The notes under the pieces: model-generated
The model's database searches: none
Told to the model about the DNA's origin: nothing
The model's input: the letters and a program-made list of their open reading frames with translations, nothing else
DNA from: an uncultured Draconibacterium sp.
Lineage (GTDB): Bacteria > Bacteroidota > Bacteroidia > Bacteroidales > Prolixibacteraceae
Assembly (NCBI RefSeq): GCF_913063105.1
Contig: NZ_CAJXYQ010000009.1
Coordinates: forward strand, 62,001 to 126,000
Direction of reading: 5' to 3'
DNA: 64,000 bases
Translations under genes and position numbers: made by a program
Shown here: positions 54,965 to 64,000 of the stretch, piece by piece
Position numbering within the stretch: position 1 is the stretch's first letter
Layout of the letters: each line of letters opens with the position of its first letter

Positions 54965-57900
54965 TTACACCAGTTTTTTTATTATTTCTAATAAATCGTC
55001 TTTATTAATCGGTTTGGTTATGTAGTCATCACAACCAATTTGTATAGCCTTTTCGGCATCGCCGGCAAGGGCAAATGCAGTTTGAGCAATAACCGGGATT
55101 TTTGGGTTAATTGCTTTAATTTGTTTTGTTGCTTCAAAACCATCTAATACGGGCATTTTTATATCCATTAAAACCAAGGCAATTCCTGGCGTGCTTTTAA
55201 ATATCGAAACAGCATCTAAGCCATTTGCCGCGTTAATTACCTTGTAACCGTTTTTTTCTAAAATTAGTTTTAAGAAATGAAAACTTGTCAGGTCGTCTTC
55301 GGCAATTAAAATGGTATTATTTGTTGTTTGAATGAGGTTCTTTTCTTCTGAAGATTTAGCCATTTCTTTTTTTGTTTCAGTTACTCTTTCTGCCGGTTTT
55401 TCTGTGTGCTGGTTATTAACCGTGAAATAAAAGGTGCTGCCTTTGCCGTATTCCGATTCAACCCAAATGCTACCACCCAGAATTTCGGTGTAGGCTTTGC
55501 AAATAGCAAGTCCGAGCCCCGATCCCTCGTAACCACGGGTAATTTCAATATGCCCCTGGGTAAATCGATTAAAAATGGCATTCAGTTTGTTTTTCTCAAT
55601 ACCTTCGCCTGTATCTTTTACCCAAAATTTTATTGTGTCGTTAAGGGGTTCACAACCAGCCTCAATTTTTCCGGTATGTGTAAACTTTATTGCATTTTTA
55701 ATCAGGTTCGATAAAATAGATTCCAGTTTGTTTTTATCGGTATAAATGTGGGTTTTGTCGCTTATGCACGTTTCATAATTTAAATCGAGGCCTTTTTTAT
55801 CTGCTTCTGGTTTAAAGAAATGAATTAAATCGCTAAGTATTTCGCGAAAATCGAGCCATTGAAAATGAGTAGGGGTATCGCCTGCTTCAATTTTTGAAAA
55901 CTCGATAATATCGTTAATTGTTGAAAGTAAACGATTGCCACTTTTTTGCACAGTAAGCGAGTAATCCTCTCGTTGTTGGTCGCTTAGGTCAGGTGATTGC
56001 AATAACTCGATGAAGCCAATAATTCCATTCATCGGTGTTCTGATTTCGTGGCTCATATTAGCCAGAAAAGCCGATTTTAAGCGATCAGATTCTTCCGCTT
56101 TTTCTTTAGCTTGTTGCAGGGCTTTTTCTGTTTTTTTGATATCAGTCATGTCGCGAAATTCAACAACCCGTACCTGTTCTCCATGGTAAGGTATCATACG
56201 GGCTTCCAACCGGGCCGGGTATCTTTCGCCGTTCTTCTTTAAACCTGTTACCTGATAGGGTTTTTCATATTCACTCAGAATATTGTTCATTACTATTTCG
56301 CGCGATTCTTCAGCAACAAGAAGCTCAATGCCATTGGCACCAACAAGTTGCTCGTAGCTGTAACCCGAAATTCGTGACAAGCCATCGTTACAGTCGAGAA
56401 TAATACCTTTTTTGTGAATGGCAATTCCTCCAAACGATGCATCATGCAACAGTTTAAAACGAGCTTCATTCTCTTCGGCCTCTTTTTTGGCTTTTATTAG
56501 TTCTTTTTCGTAATGCACACGTTTTGATATATCCCGGTTGTTCCCCCGTCTGCCCAGGTATTTCCCTTCTTCATCGTACACCGGAATACAAAAATGTTCA
56601 ATCCAAACAGGATGACCATCTTTGTGAATAATCTTAAAATCACTGGTGTGTATTGGCTCTCGCGAATGAAGAATTTCTTCATGGTGCTCCTGTATTATTT
56701 CACTATCATCAGGATGAACTATTTGGTTTATTAAGTCGGGATTATCGTAAAATGCACTGGGAGGGTATCCGGTAATTTGCTCGCAGCCATTTGAAATAAA
56801 TTGAAAATGGTTATCGGCATCTAACCAATATTCCCAGTCTTTGGTATTATCGGCCAGTATTTTAAATTTTTGCTCGCTTGCTTTTAGCTCATTCTCAGCT
56901 TGTGTTCTTGAGGTTATATCATGAAAAACACAGTAGGTTTGTTTGAAACTTCCGTCGGGTTTATAGCCAATGGTGCCATCTAATGAGATGTTGATGTAAT
57001 GCCCTTTTTTATGTCGGAGTTTAAATGGTATGTTGTTCACATATCCGCGTTTTAAAAACATCGGAAAATTCAGGTCGTAATGGGCTTTCCAGTCAGGGTG
57101 CAGAAAATCGCGATAGTTTTTACCAATTACTTCGTTACGTTGATAGCCCAGTGTTGAAAGCCAGGCCGGATTTACATCGTAGAAATTTCCTTTATCGTCT
57201 AAACTTTGATAAGGGAGTGGAGCATGCTGGTATAAATTTCTGAACTTTTCTTCCCTTTTCTTTAAAAGCTCCTTTTCTTCGGTTTTTTCTGTAATGTCGT
57301 GAAACAATGTGGCAAAGTACCCTGGTTTTATTCTGGTAGCAGAGATGTGAAAATGCTTACCCATTGGTTCAAAAGAGGCTTCAAAATCGATTGGTTTGCC
57401 TGTTTTGGCCACATTTGCGTATTCTTTGAGATGAGGGGCCGGATTATACTTGTAGAGTTTACTGGCCAGTTGGCCTGCTGCCTCTTCCTGTTTGATGCCC
57501 AATATTTTTTCGTAAGCTTTATTTACCTCAAGTATTAGGTAGTCGTTTGGGTGCCCATCTTTGTCTTCAATTAGTTTATGTATGGCACAACCTTCACTCA
57601 TATTTTCGAATAGAAAGCGAAATTTTTCCTGGTTCTCCCATGAATCTTCAAAAAGTGGCTTTTTATGTGTTACATCGCGTCCAATGCCCATAATACCTGA
57701 TAAATTCTGGTTGGTATCGTATAAGGGATAAAAAGTGATCCGGAAATGATTTATATTGTTGTTTTCGAGCCTGGCTTCAACCTCTTGTTCCACAGTTTCG
57801 CCAGAACTTAATTTCTTAATCATGTGTTTTAGCCAATCTTGCTGAACATCAAGAGACAGTAAATCAAAAATATTTTTACCTAAAACCTGTTCTGCCGGGC

Positions 57901-58030
57901 ATTGAAAGAGTAGCTCCGCGCTGGAATTACATGTGGTAATCTTTCCTTGCAAACAGGTTGCAATAATTGGCTGATTTATGGAGTTTAACAGGTAATCGGA
58001 AGGTACTTTAATGGGATCCTTTTTTGCCAT
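54965..58030 (-). CDS. Multi-PAS hybrid histidine kinase with receiver domain
   Basis: 1021 residues, cytoplasmic (no membrane helix). About five PAS domains in a row (roughly 8-125, 130-250, 255-375, 380-505, 515-640) precede HisKA ([10 protein letters not shown]), HATPase (N box [15 protein letters not shown] and GSGLGLAI) and a C-terminal receiver with Asp in [16 protein letters not shown] motifs such as [11 protein letters not shown] and [11 protein letters not shown] fit signal binding but no haem or flavin residue is identifiable. It shares the [20 protein letters not shown] junction with the kinases at 27244 and 58692. On the same strand, the small STAS-like gene and then the third kinase lie upstream. 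Its output partner is not seen. Confidence 0.92.
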   Translation of the reverse strand: MAKKDPIKVPSDYLLNSINQPIIATCLQGKITTCNSSAELLFQCPAEQVLGKNIFDLLSLDVQQDWLKHMIKKLSSGETVEQEVEARLENNNINHFRITFYPLYDTNQNLSGIMGIGRDVTHKKPLFEDSWENQEKFRFLFENMSEGCAIHKLIEDKDGHPNDYLILEVNKAYEKILGIKQEEAAGQLASKLYKYNPAPHLKEYANVAKTGKPIDFEASFEPMGKHFHISATRIKPGYFATLFHDITEKTEEKELLKKREEKFRNLYQHAPLPYQSLDDKGNFYDVNPAWLSTLGYQRNEVIGKNYRDFLHPDWKAHYDLNFPMFLKRGYVNNIPFKLRHKKGHYINISLDGTIGYKPDGSFKQTYCVFHDITSRTQAENELKASEQKFKILADNTKDWEYWLDADNHFQFISNGCEQITGYPPSAFYDNPDLINQIVHPDDSEIIQEHHEEILHSREPIHTSDFKIIHKDGHPVWIEHFCIPVYDEEGKYLGRRGNNRDISKRVHYEKELIKAKKEAEENEARFKLLHDASFGGIAIHKKGIILDCNDGLSRISGYSYEQLVGANGIELLVAEESREIVMNNILSEYEKPYQVTGLKKNGERYPARLEARMIPYHGEQVRVVEFRDMTDIKKTEKALQQAKEKAEESDRLKSAFLANMSHEIRTPMNGIIGFIELLQSPDLSDQQREDYSLTVQKSGNRLLSTINDIIEFSKIEAGDTPTHFQWLDFREILSDLIHFFKPEADKKGLDLNYETCISDKTHIYTDKNKLESILSNLIKNAIKFTHTGKIEAGCEPLNDTIKFWVKDTGEGIEKNKLNAIFNRFTQGHIEITRGYEGSGLGLAICKAYTEILGGSIWVESEYGKGSTFYFTVNNQHTEKPAERVTETKKEMAKSSEEKNLIQTTNNTILIAEDDLTSFHFLKLILEKNGYKVINAANGLDAVSIFKSTPGIALVLMDIKMPVLDGFEATKQIKAINPKIPVIAQTAFALAGDAEKAIQIGCDDYITKPINKDDLLEIIKKLV

Positions 58031-58153
58031 AATTTAGGTTTTAGATATAACACAGGTGCCAATTCTTTTACAATGTTTTTCAGTGAATTAGAATTAGTTT
58101 ATGAAGTTAGCTATTTTAATGATTGCACGGAAATAGAACTCATTATTTGATTG

Positions 58154-58564
58154 CTATTTTTCTTCATCTCCAGGCGAGTAAAATTTTCCTTTTTTTAACC
58201 ACTCTAAAGCCGCTTTGTCAGTGGAAAAACAGCGGTATTTATAGCTTTTAAGCGGTGCCACCATTTGCTGAAAAATTACGCCCATTGCTGTTTCAAAAGG
58301 AGTATCTACCAGATCGGCATGCCGAACTTCTCGTCGGTTTCTGGTCAGTTTTTTTATTTCTAAAAAGAATTCCCGCATTTCACCTAATGAAATTTCCAGC
58401 TGCGAGTTGCGCGAATCTTCCAGGATGTAAACCGTATCAAATTTTCCAAATTCATTTAATAGCTTGTGCAATACCACTTTGGTTTCGGAGTGAGTAATTT
58501 TGCCTTCTTTGGTTATGTAAATAATACGGTCATCGGGATTGTATTTTATTTCCAGGTTCTTCAT
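58154..58564 (-). CDS. Small STAS-like protein between two hybrid kinases
   Basis: 136 residues, soluble. It starts MKNLEIKYNPDDRIIYITKEGK, continues through KFDTVYILEDSRNSQLEISL, RNRREVRHADLVDTPFETAM and GVIFQQMVAPLKSYKYRCF, and ends DKAALEWLKKGKFYSPGDEEK. This resembles SpoIIAA/STAS-like folds. It lies 123 bp before one hybrid kinase and 127 bp after the other, on the same strand as both. A distant paralogue is at 50642. A possible role is as a phospho-relay modulator or anchor for the kinases; this is unproved. Confidence 0.75.
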   Translation of the reverse strand: MKNLEIKYNPDDRIIYITKEGKITHSETKVVLHKLLNEFGKFDTVYILEDSRNSQLEISLGEMREFFLEIKKLTRNRREVRHADLVDTPFETAMGVIFQQMVAPLKSYKYRCFSTDKAALEWLKKGKFYSPGDEEK

Positions 58565-58691
58565 GCACCAATAAATTATAATCTGCAGTTAAAAAAGCGT
58601 AGATTAAAGCTAATAAAATTAACCGAAAATAGCGCAGCTATTTATATCTGTATTTATAATGCTTGCGAAAATGCCGTTTGTAAGCCAGTCG

Positions 58692-61600
58692 TTAATTGAA
58701 TAATCTTTGAATGGATTCAAAAAGGCGGTGTTTATGAATTGGTTTCGAAACAAAATCGTTGCAACCCGATTTTTGTGCTTTTCGAATATCTTCGGGCTGG
58801 GCAAATGCCGATTGGGCAATAATTTTTACGTTATTGTTAAAGGCCCTGATTTTTTCGGTAGCATTGAAACCATCAAGTATTGGCATTTTTATGTCCATTA
58901 GTAACAGGTCAATATCCGCATTTTCCTGAACGAGTTGAACAGCCTCTTGCCCGTTGTTTGCAATTATTATTTCTGATGCAATTTCATTAACCAGAAGTTT
59001 TAATAATTCAATTGATATAGGGTCGTCTTCTGCTATCAGAATCTTTAGTTTTTTATTAATTAAGGTGCTGAAATTTTGCCGGAAGTCGTTCTCCGAAATT
59101 TTTGTTTCGTTGGTTGTGAGTACAATGGGCAACGAAACATTAAAGGTAGTGCCTTCTCCAACATTCGACTTTAAATTTATACTACCGTTTAACATTTCGG
59201 TGTACGATTTTGTAATTGAAAGTCCTAATCCTGAACCCTCAAAAACTCTAGAATCGGCTACATCTGCCTGTACAAATCGGTCGAATATGGCTTGCTGACG
59301 GTTTTGTGGTATCCCCACTCCTGTATCGTGTACGTAAAAATGAATGGATTTATTACTTAATGTATAGCCAAACTCTATAGTTCCGGAGGCGGTAAATTTA
59401 TAGGCATTTTTAATGAGGTTGGTTAAAATAGAGTTGAGCTTGTCTGGGTCGGTATGTAAAAGACTAACCGGTACTCCATTGTTTTCATTTACCTTAAAAT
59501 CAATCCCTTTTTTGTGCATTGATGGTTGAAAAAACACATAAAGCTCGTTGATTAATGCCGAGAGGTTTATGTCTTGCATATTCAGGTTAACCATGCCTGA
59601 TTCAATTTTCGATATGTCAATAATATCGTTAATTGTGCTAAGCATACGGTCGCCACTGGTTTGAATTACATTAATAAATTCATGTTGCTGCTCTGTAGTC
59701 AGGTCAGGCTCTTTCAACAGTTCGGTAAAGCCAAGAATGCCATTCATTGGGGTGCGTATCTCGTGGCTCATGTTGGCTAAAAACGAAGATTTTAACTTAT
59801 CGCTTTGCTCCGCTTTTTCTTTGGCTTCCCGAAGCTCTTTTAAGGTTTGTTTTTTTTCGGTTATGTCTTCTTTAACGGCAATAAATTGTGTAATCCGTTT
59901 TTGCTGGTCGAAAATTGGCGATATGTTGGCTTGCTCCCAGTAGCGTTCTCCGTTTTTTTTCTTGTTTAAAAACTCACCAAACCAAATGTTTCCTGCTTTT
60001 ATGGTTTGCCACATCTCTTTATAAAATGCCTTGTCTTGCTCGCCTGATTTTAAAATTCTTGGGTTTTGACCAAGTACCTCAGCTTTATGGTAACCCGATT
60101 TTTCTTCAAAAAATGGGTTTACATACTCGATGTTACCATCGGCATCGGTAATAACAATGCTGGCGGGGCTCGATTCTATTGCCTTCGATAACATTTCGTT
60201 GGCACGTTCAAGCGTTTTTCTTCTGGTAATATCGCTAATAAATCCTTCGAGCAAAATTTCCTTATCGTTGTATATTGCTTTGCCCCTTTCCCAAACCCAT
60301 TTCTCGGTATCGTTTTTAGTTTTTATGCGGTACTCAAGCTCATAAGACTTTTTTTCAGCAATTGAATCTTGAATCGTATTCCAAACATATTTTTTATCAT
60401 CCGGGTGAATAAGGTCATCATATCTTACTGTGCCATTTGTTAATTCTTTCGGATGATATCCAAACAGGCTAAAGCATCCTTCGCTCATAAAATTCATGCT
60501 CCAGCTTTCGTCGTTTTTGCAATTGTATGCCACCCCGGGCAGATTATCGAGCAGGCGGTTCAATTGTTCCCTGCTTTCTTTTACAGCTTCCTGAAGAAAA
60601 TAGCGTTCTGATATGTCGCGAACTGCAGCAATTCTAACATTTTTCCCTTTAAAAGGAATGCTGCGTGCTTCTATCTCAGCGTATCCAATGGTTCTGTCTT
60701 TTTTTCGCGCTGAAACCACAAATGGTTTGGGAATGTCTTTTTGCAAACTCTCTAATGCCTTAGGCCAATCTTTTTCGAGAATAAAATCTGATAAAAGATT
60801 TTTGCCAATAAGCTCTTCGCGTGAATAGCCTGTAATACGCAGTAAGGTTTCGTTTATTTCAAGAATTTTTCCATTATCGTGTATAATAATACCTTCAAAT
60901 GAGGCTTCAGACAGAAACCTGAAGTGGGCTTCTCTTTCCTTTAGCTTTTCGAGCGTTTTTTTTAATTCCGAGTTGTCATGAAGCATTACCTGCAGTGCAG
61001 GACTGTCATCGAAACTGGTGCTAACTACGGTAACATCAACAGGCACCAAATGCCCGGGTTTTGTTAGGGCCACCGATTCGTAGTTCAATTGTTTTTCATC
61101 GCCATGTAGTCTTTTGGCGTGAATTTCTTTAACTTTTGCTCTTTCTTCGGGGGCAACAAATTTAGTAAAATCTTGTCCCAGAAGCTCTTCTTTTGAATAG
61201 CCTGATAAAATGCAGAGCGATTGGTTAACAAATTTTATCTCACCATCCTGTAAAATAAATAATGCATCGTTTAGCGAGTTAATCAGGTTGCGGTAGCGTA
61301 TTTCACTGGTTTTAAGTTCATCATCCTTGTATATTCTGCCCAATGCCATACCAAGGTTGTTACAAATATCGGTAAAGGTAAGTTCCTCTTTTGGATGTTC
61401 AGCTTCTTTGGCAGGTATGGCAGCGCATAATAATCCATGTACCTTTTTATCATCGGCAATTGGTGCCAGAAAAGAAGTCCATACATTTGTATCAATATCA
61501 GCAGTAAATTCTGCCGGAATATTTGTTGTAACTGTTTGATTTAGTTGAGTAACACCGGCTACAAGTTTTTCGAAAAGTTGACTCTTATTTACCAGGCGCT

Positions 61601-61838
61601 GGATTTTGTTTATCTGATTGTTTTCTCCGGCACCGGCAAATGATGTTAACACTTTGTCATCGTCGAATAATGCTATCCATGCTAAGTGATAACCCCGTGT
61701 ATTAACCAAAATACTGCACGTGTTAGTTATAATAGGTTCGGGCTTTTTTTCAGAAAATACCAAACGGTCTATTTCACGCGTTGTGTCAATAATTTTATGG
61801 AGGTGGATAATCTTTTGGTCAGCCTGGTTTATCATCAC
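58692..61838 (-). CDS. GAF/multi-PAS hybrid histidine kinase with receiver domain
   Basis: 1048 residues. An N-terminal GAF-like domain (about 10-180; EPIITNTCSILVNTRGYHLAWIALF, with conserved GLLCAAIPAKE) is followed by four PAS domains (about 185-300, 305-420, 425-545, 550-670), HisKA ([14 protein letters not shown]), HATPase (LIKNAYKFT, DTGVGIP, GSGLGLSI) and a receiver with Asp in LLLMDIKMPILDG. No membrane helix. It is the third member of the kinase family in this window and differs by the added GAF domain, which may bind a small molecule. No DNA-binding regulator is adjacent. Confidence 0.92.
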   Translation of the reverse strand: MMINQADQKIIHLHKIIDTTREIDRLVFSEKKPEPIITNTCSILVNTRGYHLAWIALFDDDKVLTSFAGAGENNQINKIQRLVNKSQLFEKLVAGVTQLNQTVTTNIPAEFTADIDTNVWTSFLAPIADDKKVHGLLCAAIPAKEAEHPKEELTFTDICNNLGMALGRIYKDDELKTSEIRYRNLINSLNDALFILQDGEIKFVNQSLCILSGYSKEELLGQDFTKFVAPEERAKVKEIHAKRLHGDEKQLNYESVALTKPGHLVPVDVTVVSTSFDDSPALQVMLHDNSELKKTLEKLKEREAHFRFLSEASFEGIIIHDNGKILEINETLLRITGYSREELIGKNLLSDFILEKDWPKALESLQKDIPKPFVVSARKKDRTIGYAEIEARSIPFKGKNVRIAAVRDISERYFLQEAVKESREQLNRLLDNLPGVAYNCKNDESWSMNFMSEGCFSLFGYHPKELTNGTVRYDDLIHPDDKKYVWNTIQDSIAEKKSYELEYRIKTKNDTEKWVWERGKAIYNDKEILLEGFISDITRRKTLERANEMLSKAIESSPASIVITDADGNIEYVNPFFEEKSGYHKAEVLGQNPRILKSGEQDKAFYKEMWQTIKAGNIWFGEFLNKKKNGERYWEQANISPIFDQQKRITQFIAVKEDITEKKQTLKELREAKEKAEQSDKLKSSFLANMSHEIRTPMNGILGFTELLKEPDLTTEQQHEFINVIQTSGDRMLSTINDIIDISKIESGMVNLNMQDINLSALINELYVFFQPSMHKKGIDFKVNENNGVPVSLLHTDPDKLNSILTNLIKNAYKFTASGTIEFGYTLSNKSIHFYVHDTGVGIPQNRQQAIFDRFVQADVADSRVFEGSGLGLSITKSYTEMLNGSINLKSNVGEGTTFNVSLPIVLTTNETKISENDFRQNFSTLINKKLKILIAEDDPISIELLKLLVNEIASEIIIANNGQEAVQLVQENADIDLLLMDIKMPILDGFNATEKIRAFNNNVKIIAQSAFAQPEDIRKAQKSGCNDFVSKPIHKHRLFESIQRLFN

Positions 61839-61970
61839 GTTTTCACCTTTTTTTTAAGAATTGAGTACTTCTTCCCGTTCTCTGAAGAGGGCACAATATA
61901 GTAAAATTGGCGCATAAATAGGTGGAGTAAATTCGTAATTGAAAGCAAAATACGGGATTATAAAAACCAA

Positions 61971-62003
61971 AAAAAAGGCGCCTCAATAAAGCGGCGCCTT
62001 TTA
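61971..62003 (-). terminator. Terminator after transketolase
   Basis: On the minus strand AAAAGGCGCC pairs with GGCGCCTTTT around GCTTTATTGA, and the run of T continues. It lies 20 bp after the transketolase stop. Confidence 0.88.
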
Positions 62004-62023
62004 CATTTTTATGTTTTTGCAAA

Positions 62024-64000
62024 TTATGCTAATAGTTCTTTTACCTGGTTGTACACATTTTCTCCGGTGTAACCAAGTTTGTTATCCAAAACTCCAGCCG
62101 GAGCAGAGAATCCGAATGACTCAAGACCGAAAACTTTTCCATCAGGTCCTACAAGTCCTTCCAGGGTTACAGGTAATCCGGCAGTAAGTCCAAATTTTGT
62201 AACACCGGCAGGTAAAACTTCTGCCTGGTATGCTGCACTTTGTGTGCGGAACAAACCTTCTGAAGGAACTGATACAATGCGGCTTTTTACGCCATCTTTT
62301 GCCAGTAATTCGGCTCCGGCAACCAGGGTGCTCACTTCTGAACCACTTGCCAGAAGAATTACATCGGGTGTACCTTCACAATCCTGAAGGATATACGCTC
62401 CTTTTTTGGCTCCCTGGGCTGTCTCGTAAGTTGTTACGTCTTTTATGCCTTGTCGCGACAGGATAAGCGCCGTTGGTGTATCGGTGTTTTCCATAGCCAT
62501 AGCCCAGGCCACAGTTGTTTCGTTACCATCGGCAGGGCGAAGCACCAACATCGAGTTTTTGTGGCTGTGGTTTTGTAATTTCTCCATCAAACGTATTTGA
62601 GCTTCCTGCTCAACCGGCTGGTGGGTTGGTCCGTCTTCACCAACACGGAATGCATCGTGTGTCCAAATAAATTTAACCGGAAGTTCTTGCAAGGCTGCAA
62701 TACGAGCTGCCGGCTTCATATAATCGCTGAATACAAAGAAAGTTCCACATGCCGGAATTATACCTCCGTGCAGTGCCATACCATTCATTATAGAAGCCAT
62801 GGTTAGCTCGCAAACGCCAGCTTGTAAAAATTGTCCGCTAAAATCACCTTTTTTAAAGGCTGTAGTATTTTTTAAGAAACCGTCGGTTTTATCAGAGTTC
62901 GAAAGGTCGGCTGATGAAACCACCATGTTTTCAACTTCGTTGGCAAATACCGAAAGTACAGCTGCTGAGGCACCACGTGTAGCAACACCTGCTTTTTGTT
63001 CTATTTTGCTGTAATCAATTTCAGGAATTTCGTTGGCAAAGAAAGCTGTAAGTTTTGCTGCTAATTCAGGATTGGCAGCAGCCCATTTTGATTGCTCTTC
63101 TTTTTTTGCCGCTGCCGCTGCAATTAATTCTGCTTTACGTTTCTCGTAAAGTTCTTTAACATCATCAAAAATTACAAATGGGTTTTCCGGATTGCCACCC
63201 AGATTTTCGATGGTTTTAGCGAACGATGCTCCCGCGCCACTTAAAGGCTGGCCGTGTGTAGAGCATTGACTTTCGAAACTTGCACCTTCTTCGGTTACTG
63301 CACCTTTACCCATAATTGTTTTACCAATAATAAGGGTTGGCTTTTCTGTTTCGGTTTGTGCTTCTTTTAATGCTGTGCGAATGGCATCGGCATCGTTACC
63401 GGCGATGGTAACAACTTTCCAGCCCCAGGCTTCGTATTTTTTTGCGGTATCTTCAGTAGTAACTTCTTCGGTTTCTGTCGACAGCTGAATGTCGTTTGAA
63501 TCGTAGAACATAATCAGGTTGCTTAATCCCAGGTGACCGGCAATTCGCCCTGCACCCTGCGAAATTTCTTCCTGAATACCACCGTCAGAAATAAATGCAT
63601 ATGTTTTGTGTGCCATCCACTCGCCAAAGCGGGCTACCAAAAAGCGTTCGGCAATGGCAGCACCAACCGCCATAACGTGTCCTTGTCCGAGCGGACCTGA
63701 TGTGTTTTCAACCCCGCGTTCAACATCAACTTCGGGGTGGCCGGGTGTTACACTTCCCCACTGACGGAAATTGGCAACATCTTCCATACTATAAAAACCT
63801 GCCAGTGATAAAATGCCGTAAAGCATTGGAGACATGTGTCCCGGATCAAGGAAAAAACGATCACGGTTACTCCATGTCATGTCTGATGGGTCGTAATTCA
63901 AGAATTCGGAATAAAGAATGTTGACAAAATCTGCTCCACCCATTGCTCCTCCGGGGTGGCCCGATTTGGCTTTTTCAACCATTGCTGCAGCTAATATTCG
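62024..64000 (-). CDS. tkt: Transketolase (N-terminus cut by window edge)
   Basis: 658 codons visible. The first residues in the window are RILAAAMVEKAKSGHPGGAMG, so the true start lies a few codons beyond base 64000; the ATG at 63982 is internal, by comparison with family starts. The thiamine-diphosphate region (GAMGGADF, PGHPEVDVERGVENTSGPLGQG, IMFYDSNDIQLS) and the pyrimidine-binding half (LSNSDKT, WTHDAFRVGEDGPTHQPVEQ) are complete. It moves two-carbon units between ketose and aldose phosphates in the pentose phosphate pathway. A terminator hairpin lies 20 bp downstream. No partner gene such as tal or rpe is in the window. Confidence 0.95.
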   Translation of the reverse strand, partial: RILAAAMVEKAKSGHPGGAMGGADFVNILYSEFLNYDPSDMTWSNRDRFFLDPGHMSPMLYGILSLAGFYSMEDVANFRQWGSVTPGHPEVDVERGVENTSGPLGQGHVMAVGAAIAERFLVARFGEWMAHKTYAFISDGGIQEEISQGAGRIAGHLGLSNLIMFYDSNDIQLSTETEEVTTEDTAKKYEAWGWKVVTIAGNDADAIRTALKEAQTETEKPTLIIGKTIMGKGAVTEEGASFESQCSTHGQPLSGAGASFAKTIENLGGNPENPFVIFDDVKELYEKRKAELIAAAAAKKEEQSKWAAANPELAAKLTAFFANEIPEIDYSKIEQKAGVATRGASAAVLSVFANEVENMVVSSADLSNSDKTDGFLKNTTAFKKGDFSGQFLQAGVCELTMASIMNGMALHGGIIPACGTFFVFSDYMKPAARIAALQELPVKFIWTHDAFRVGEDGPTHQPVEQEAQIRLMEKLQNHSHKNSMLVLRPADGNETTVAWAMAMENTDTPTALILSRQGIKDVTTYETAQGAKKGAYILQDCEGTPDVILLASGSEVSTLVAGAELLAKDGVKSRIVSVPSEGLFRTQSAAYQAEVLPAGVTKFGLTAGLPVTLEGLVGPDGKVFGLESFGFSAPAGVLDNKLGYTGENVYNQVKELLA

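Overview
The window reads as chromosomal DNA of a Bacteroidota bacterium, most likely a marine or gut-type Bacteroidales/Marinilabiliales lineage (a Prolixibacteraceae-like organism is my inference, not proved). The evidence is a SusC/SusD pair, a MurF-alanine racemase fusion, a GldB-type lipoprotein, a large IgGFc-binding/PKD surface protein, many lipoproteins with D/N-rich residues after the lipobox cysteine, weak Shine-Dalgarno sites, and repeated matches to the Bacteroidota promoter (TTG or TTTG, 17-21 nt, TAnnTTTG). No rRNA, tRNA, CRISPR array, transposase or phage gene was seen. Both ends cut a gene: a surface protein at the left and transketolase at the right.

Layout. 1-7035, minus strand: surface protein (C-terminus missing), biotin carrier plus carboxyltransferase, then tgt with an LptF/LptG permease. 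7298-9671, plus: glycosyltransferase, sigma factor, rsmG. 9731-15487: pfkA, a DUF1080 lipoprotein, GldB-like lipoprotein divergent from nadE, and a Crp-family regulator. 15538-21053: murF-alr and tdk (minus), then an acidic protein, rsmI and a HAD phosphatase (plus). 21054-22192 is a long non-coding stretch with repeated leader-like motifs and a predicted nested RNA hairpin, followed by an orphan SusC/SusD pair and a multi-PAS hybrid kinase. 31105-39566, minus: a secreted protein of unknown function, dnaB, a PASTA-RluA-ddl operon, rpmH, and a classical two-component system. 39849-45702, plus: a DUF1573 protein, meaB, lpdA, FadL-type porin. 45774-48383, minus: three lipoproteins including a serpin. 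48638-50628: sigma factor coupled to a membrane-anchored beta-barrel-like protein. 51496-54882: pta-ackA. 54965-61838, minus: two more multi-PAS hybrid kinases flanking a small STAS-like protein; a distant paralogue of the small protein lies at 50642-51034. 62024-64000: transketolase.

Metabolically the window suggests a fermenting or facultative saccharide user. PfkA and transketolase serve sugar breakdown, Pta-AckA makes acetate and ATP, and the acyl-CoA carboxyltransferase/biotin carrier with MeaB fits the methylmalonyl-CoA/propionyl-CoA branch. Envelope functions (LptF/G, MurF-Alr, Ddl, PASTA protein, SusCD, FadL) and signalling genes (four histidine kinases, one OmpR-type regulator, two sigma factors, one Crp regulator) make up most of the rest.

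Most of the window is ordinary housekeeping DNA. The features most worth a second look are the structured, motif-repeated leader upstream of susC, the three look-alike hybrid kinases with small STAS-like partners, a Tgt without its zinc cysteines, a PfkA with mixed donor-specificity residues, and the sigma factor/beta-barrel pair apparently expressed from a leaderless TTG start.
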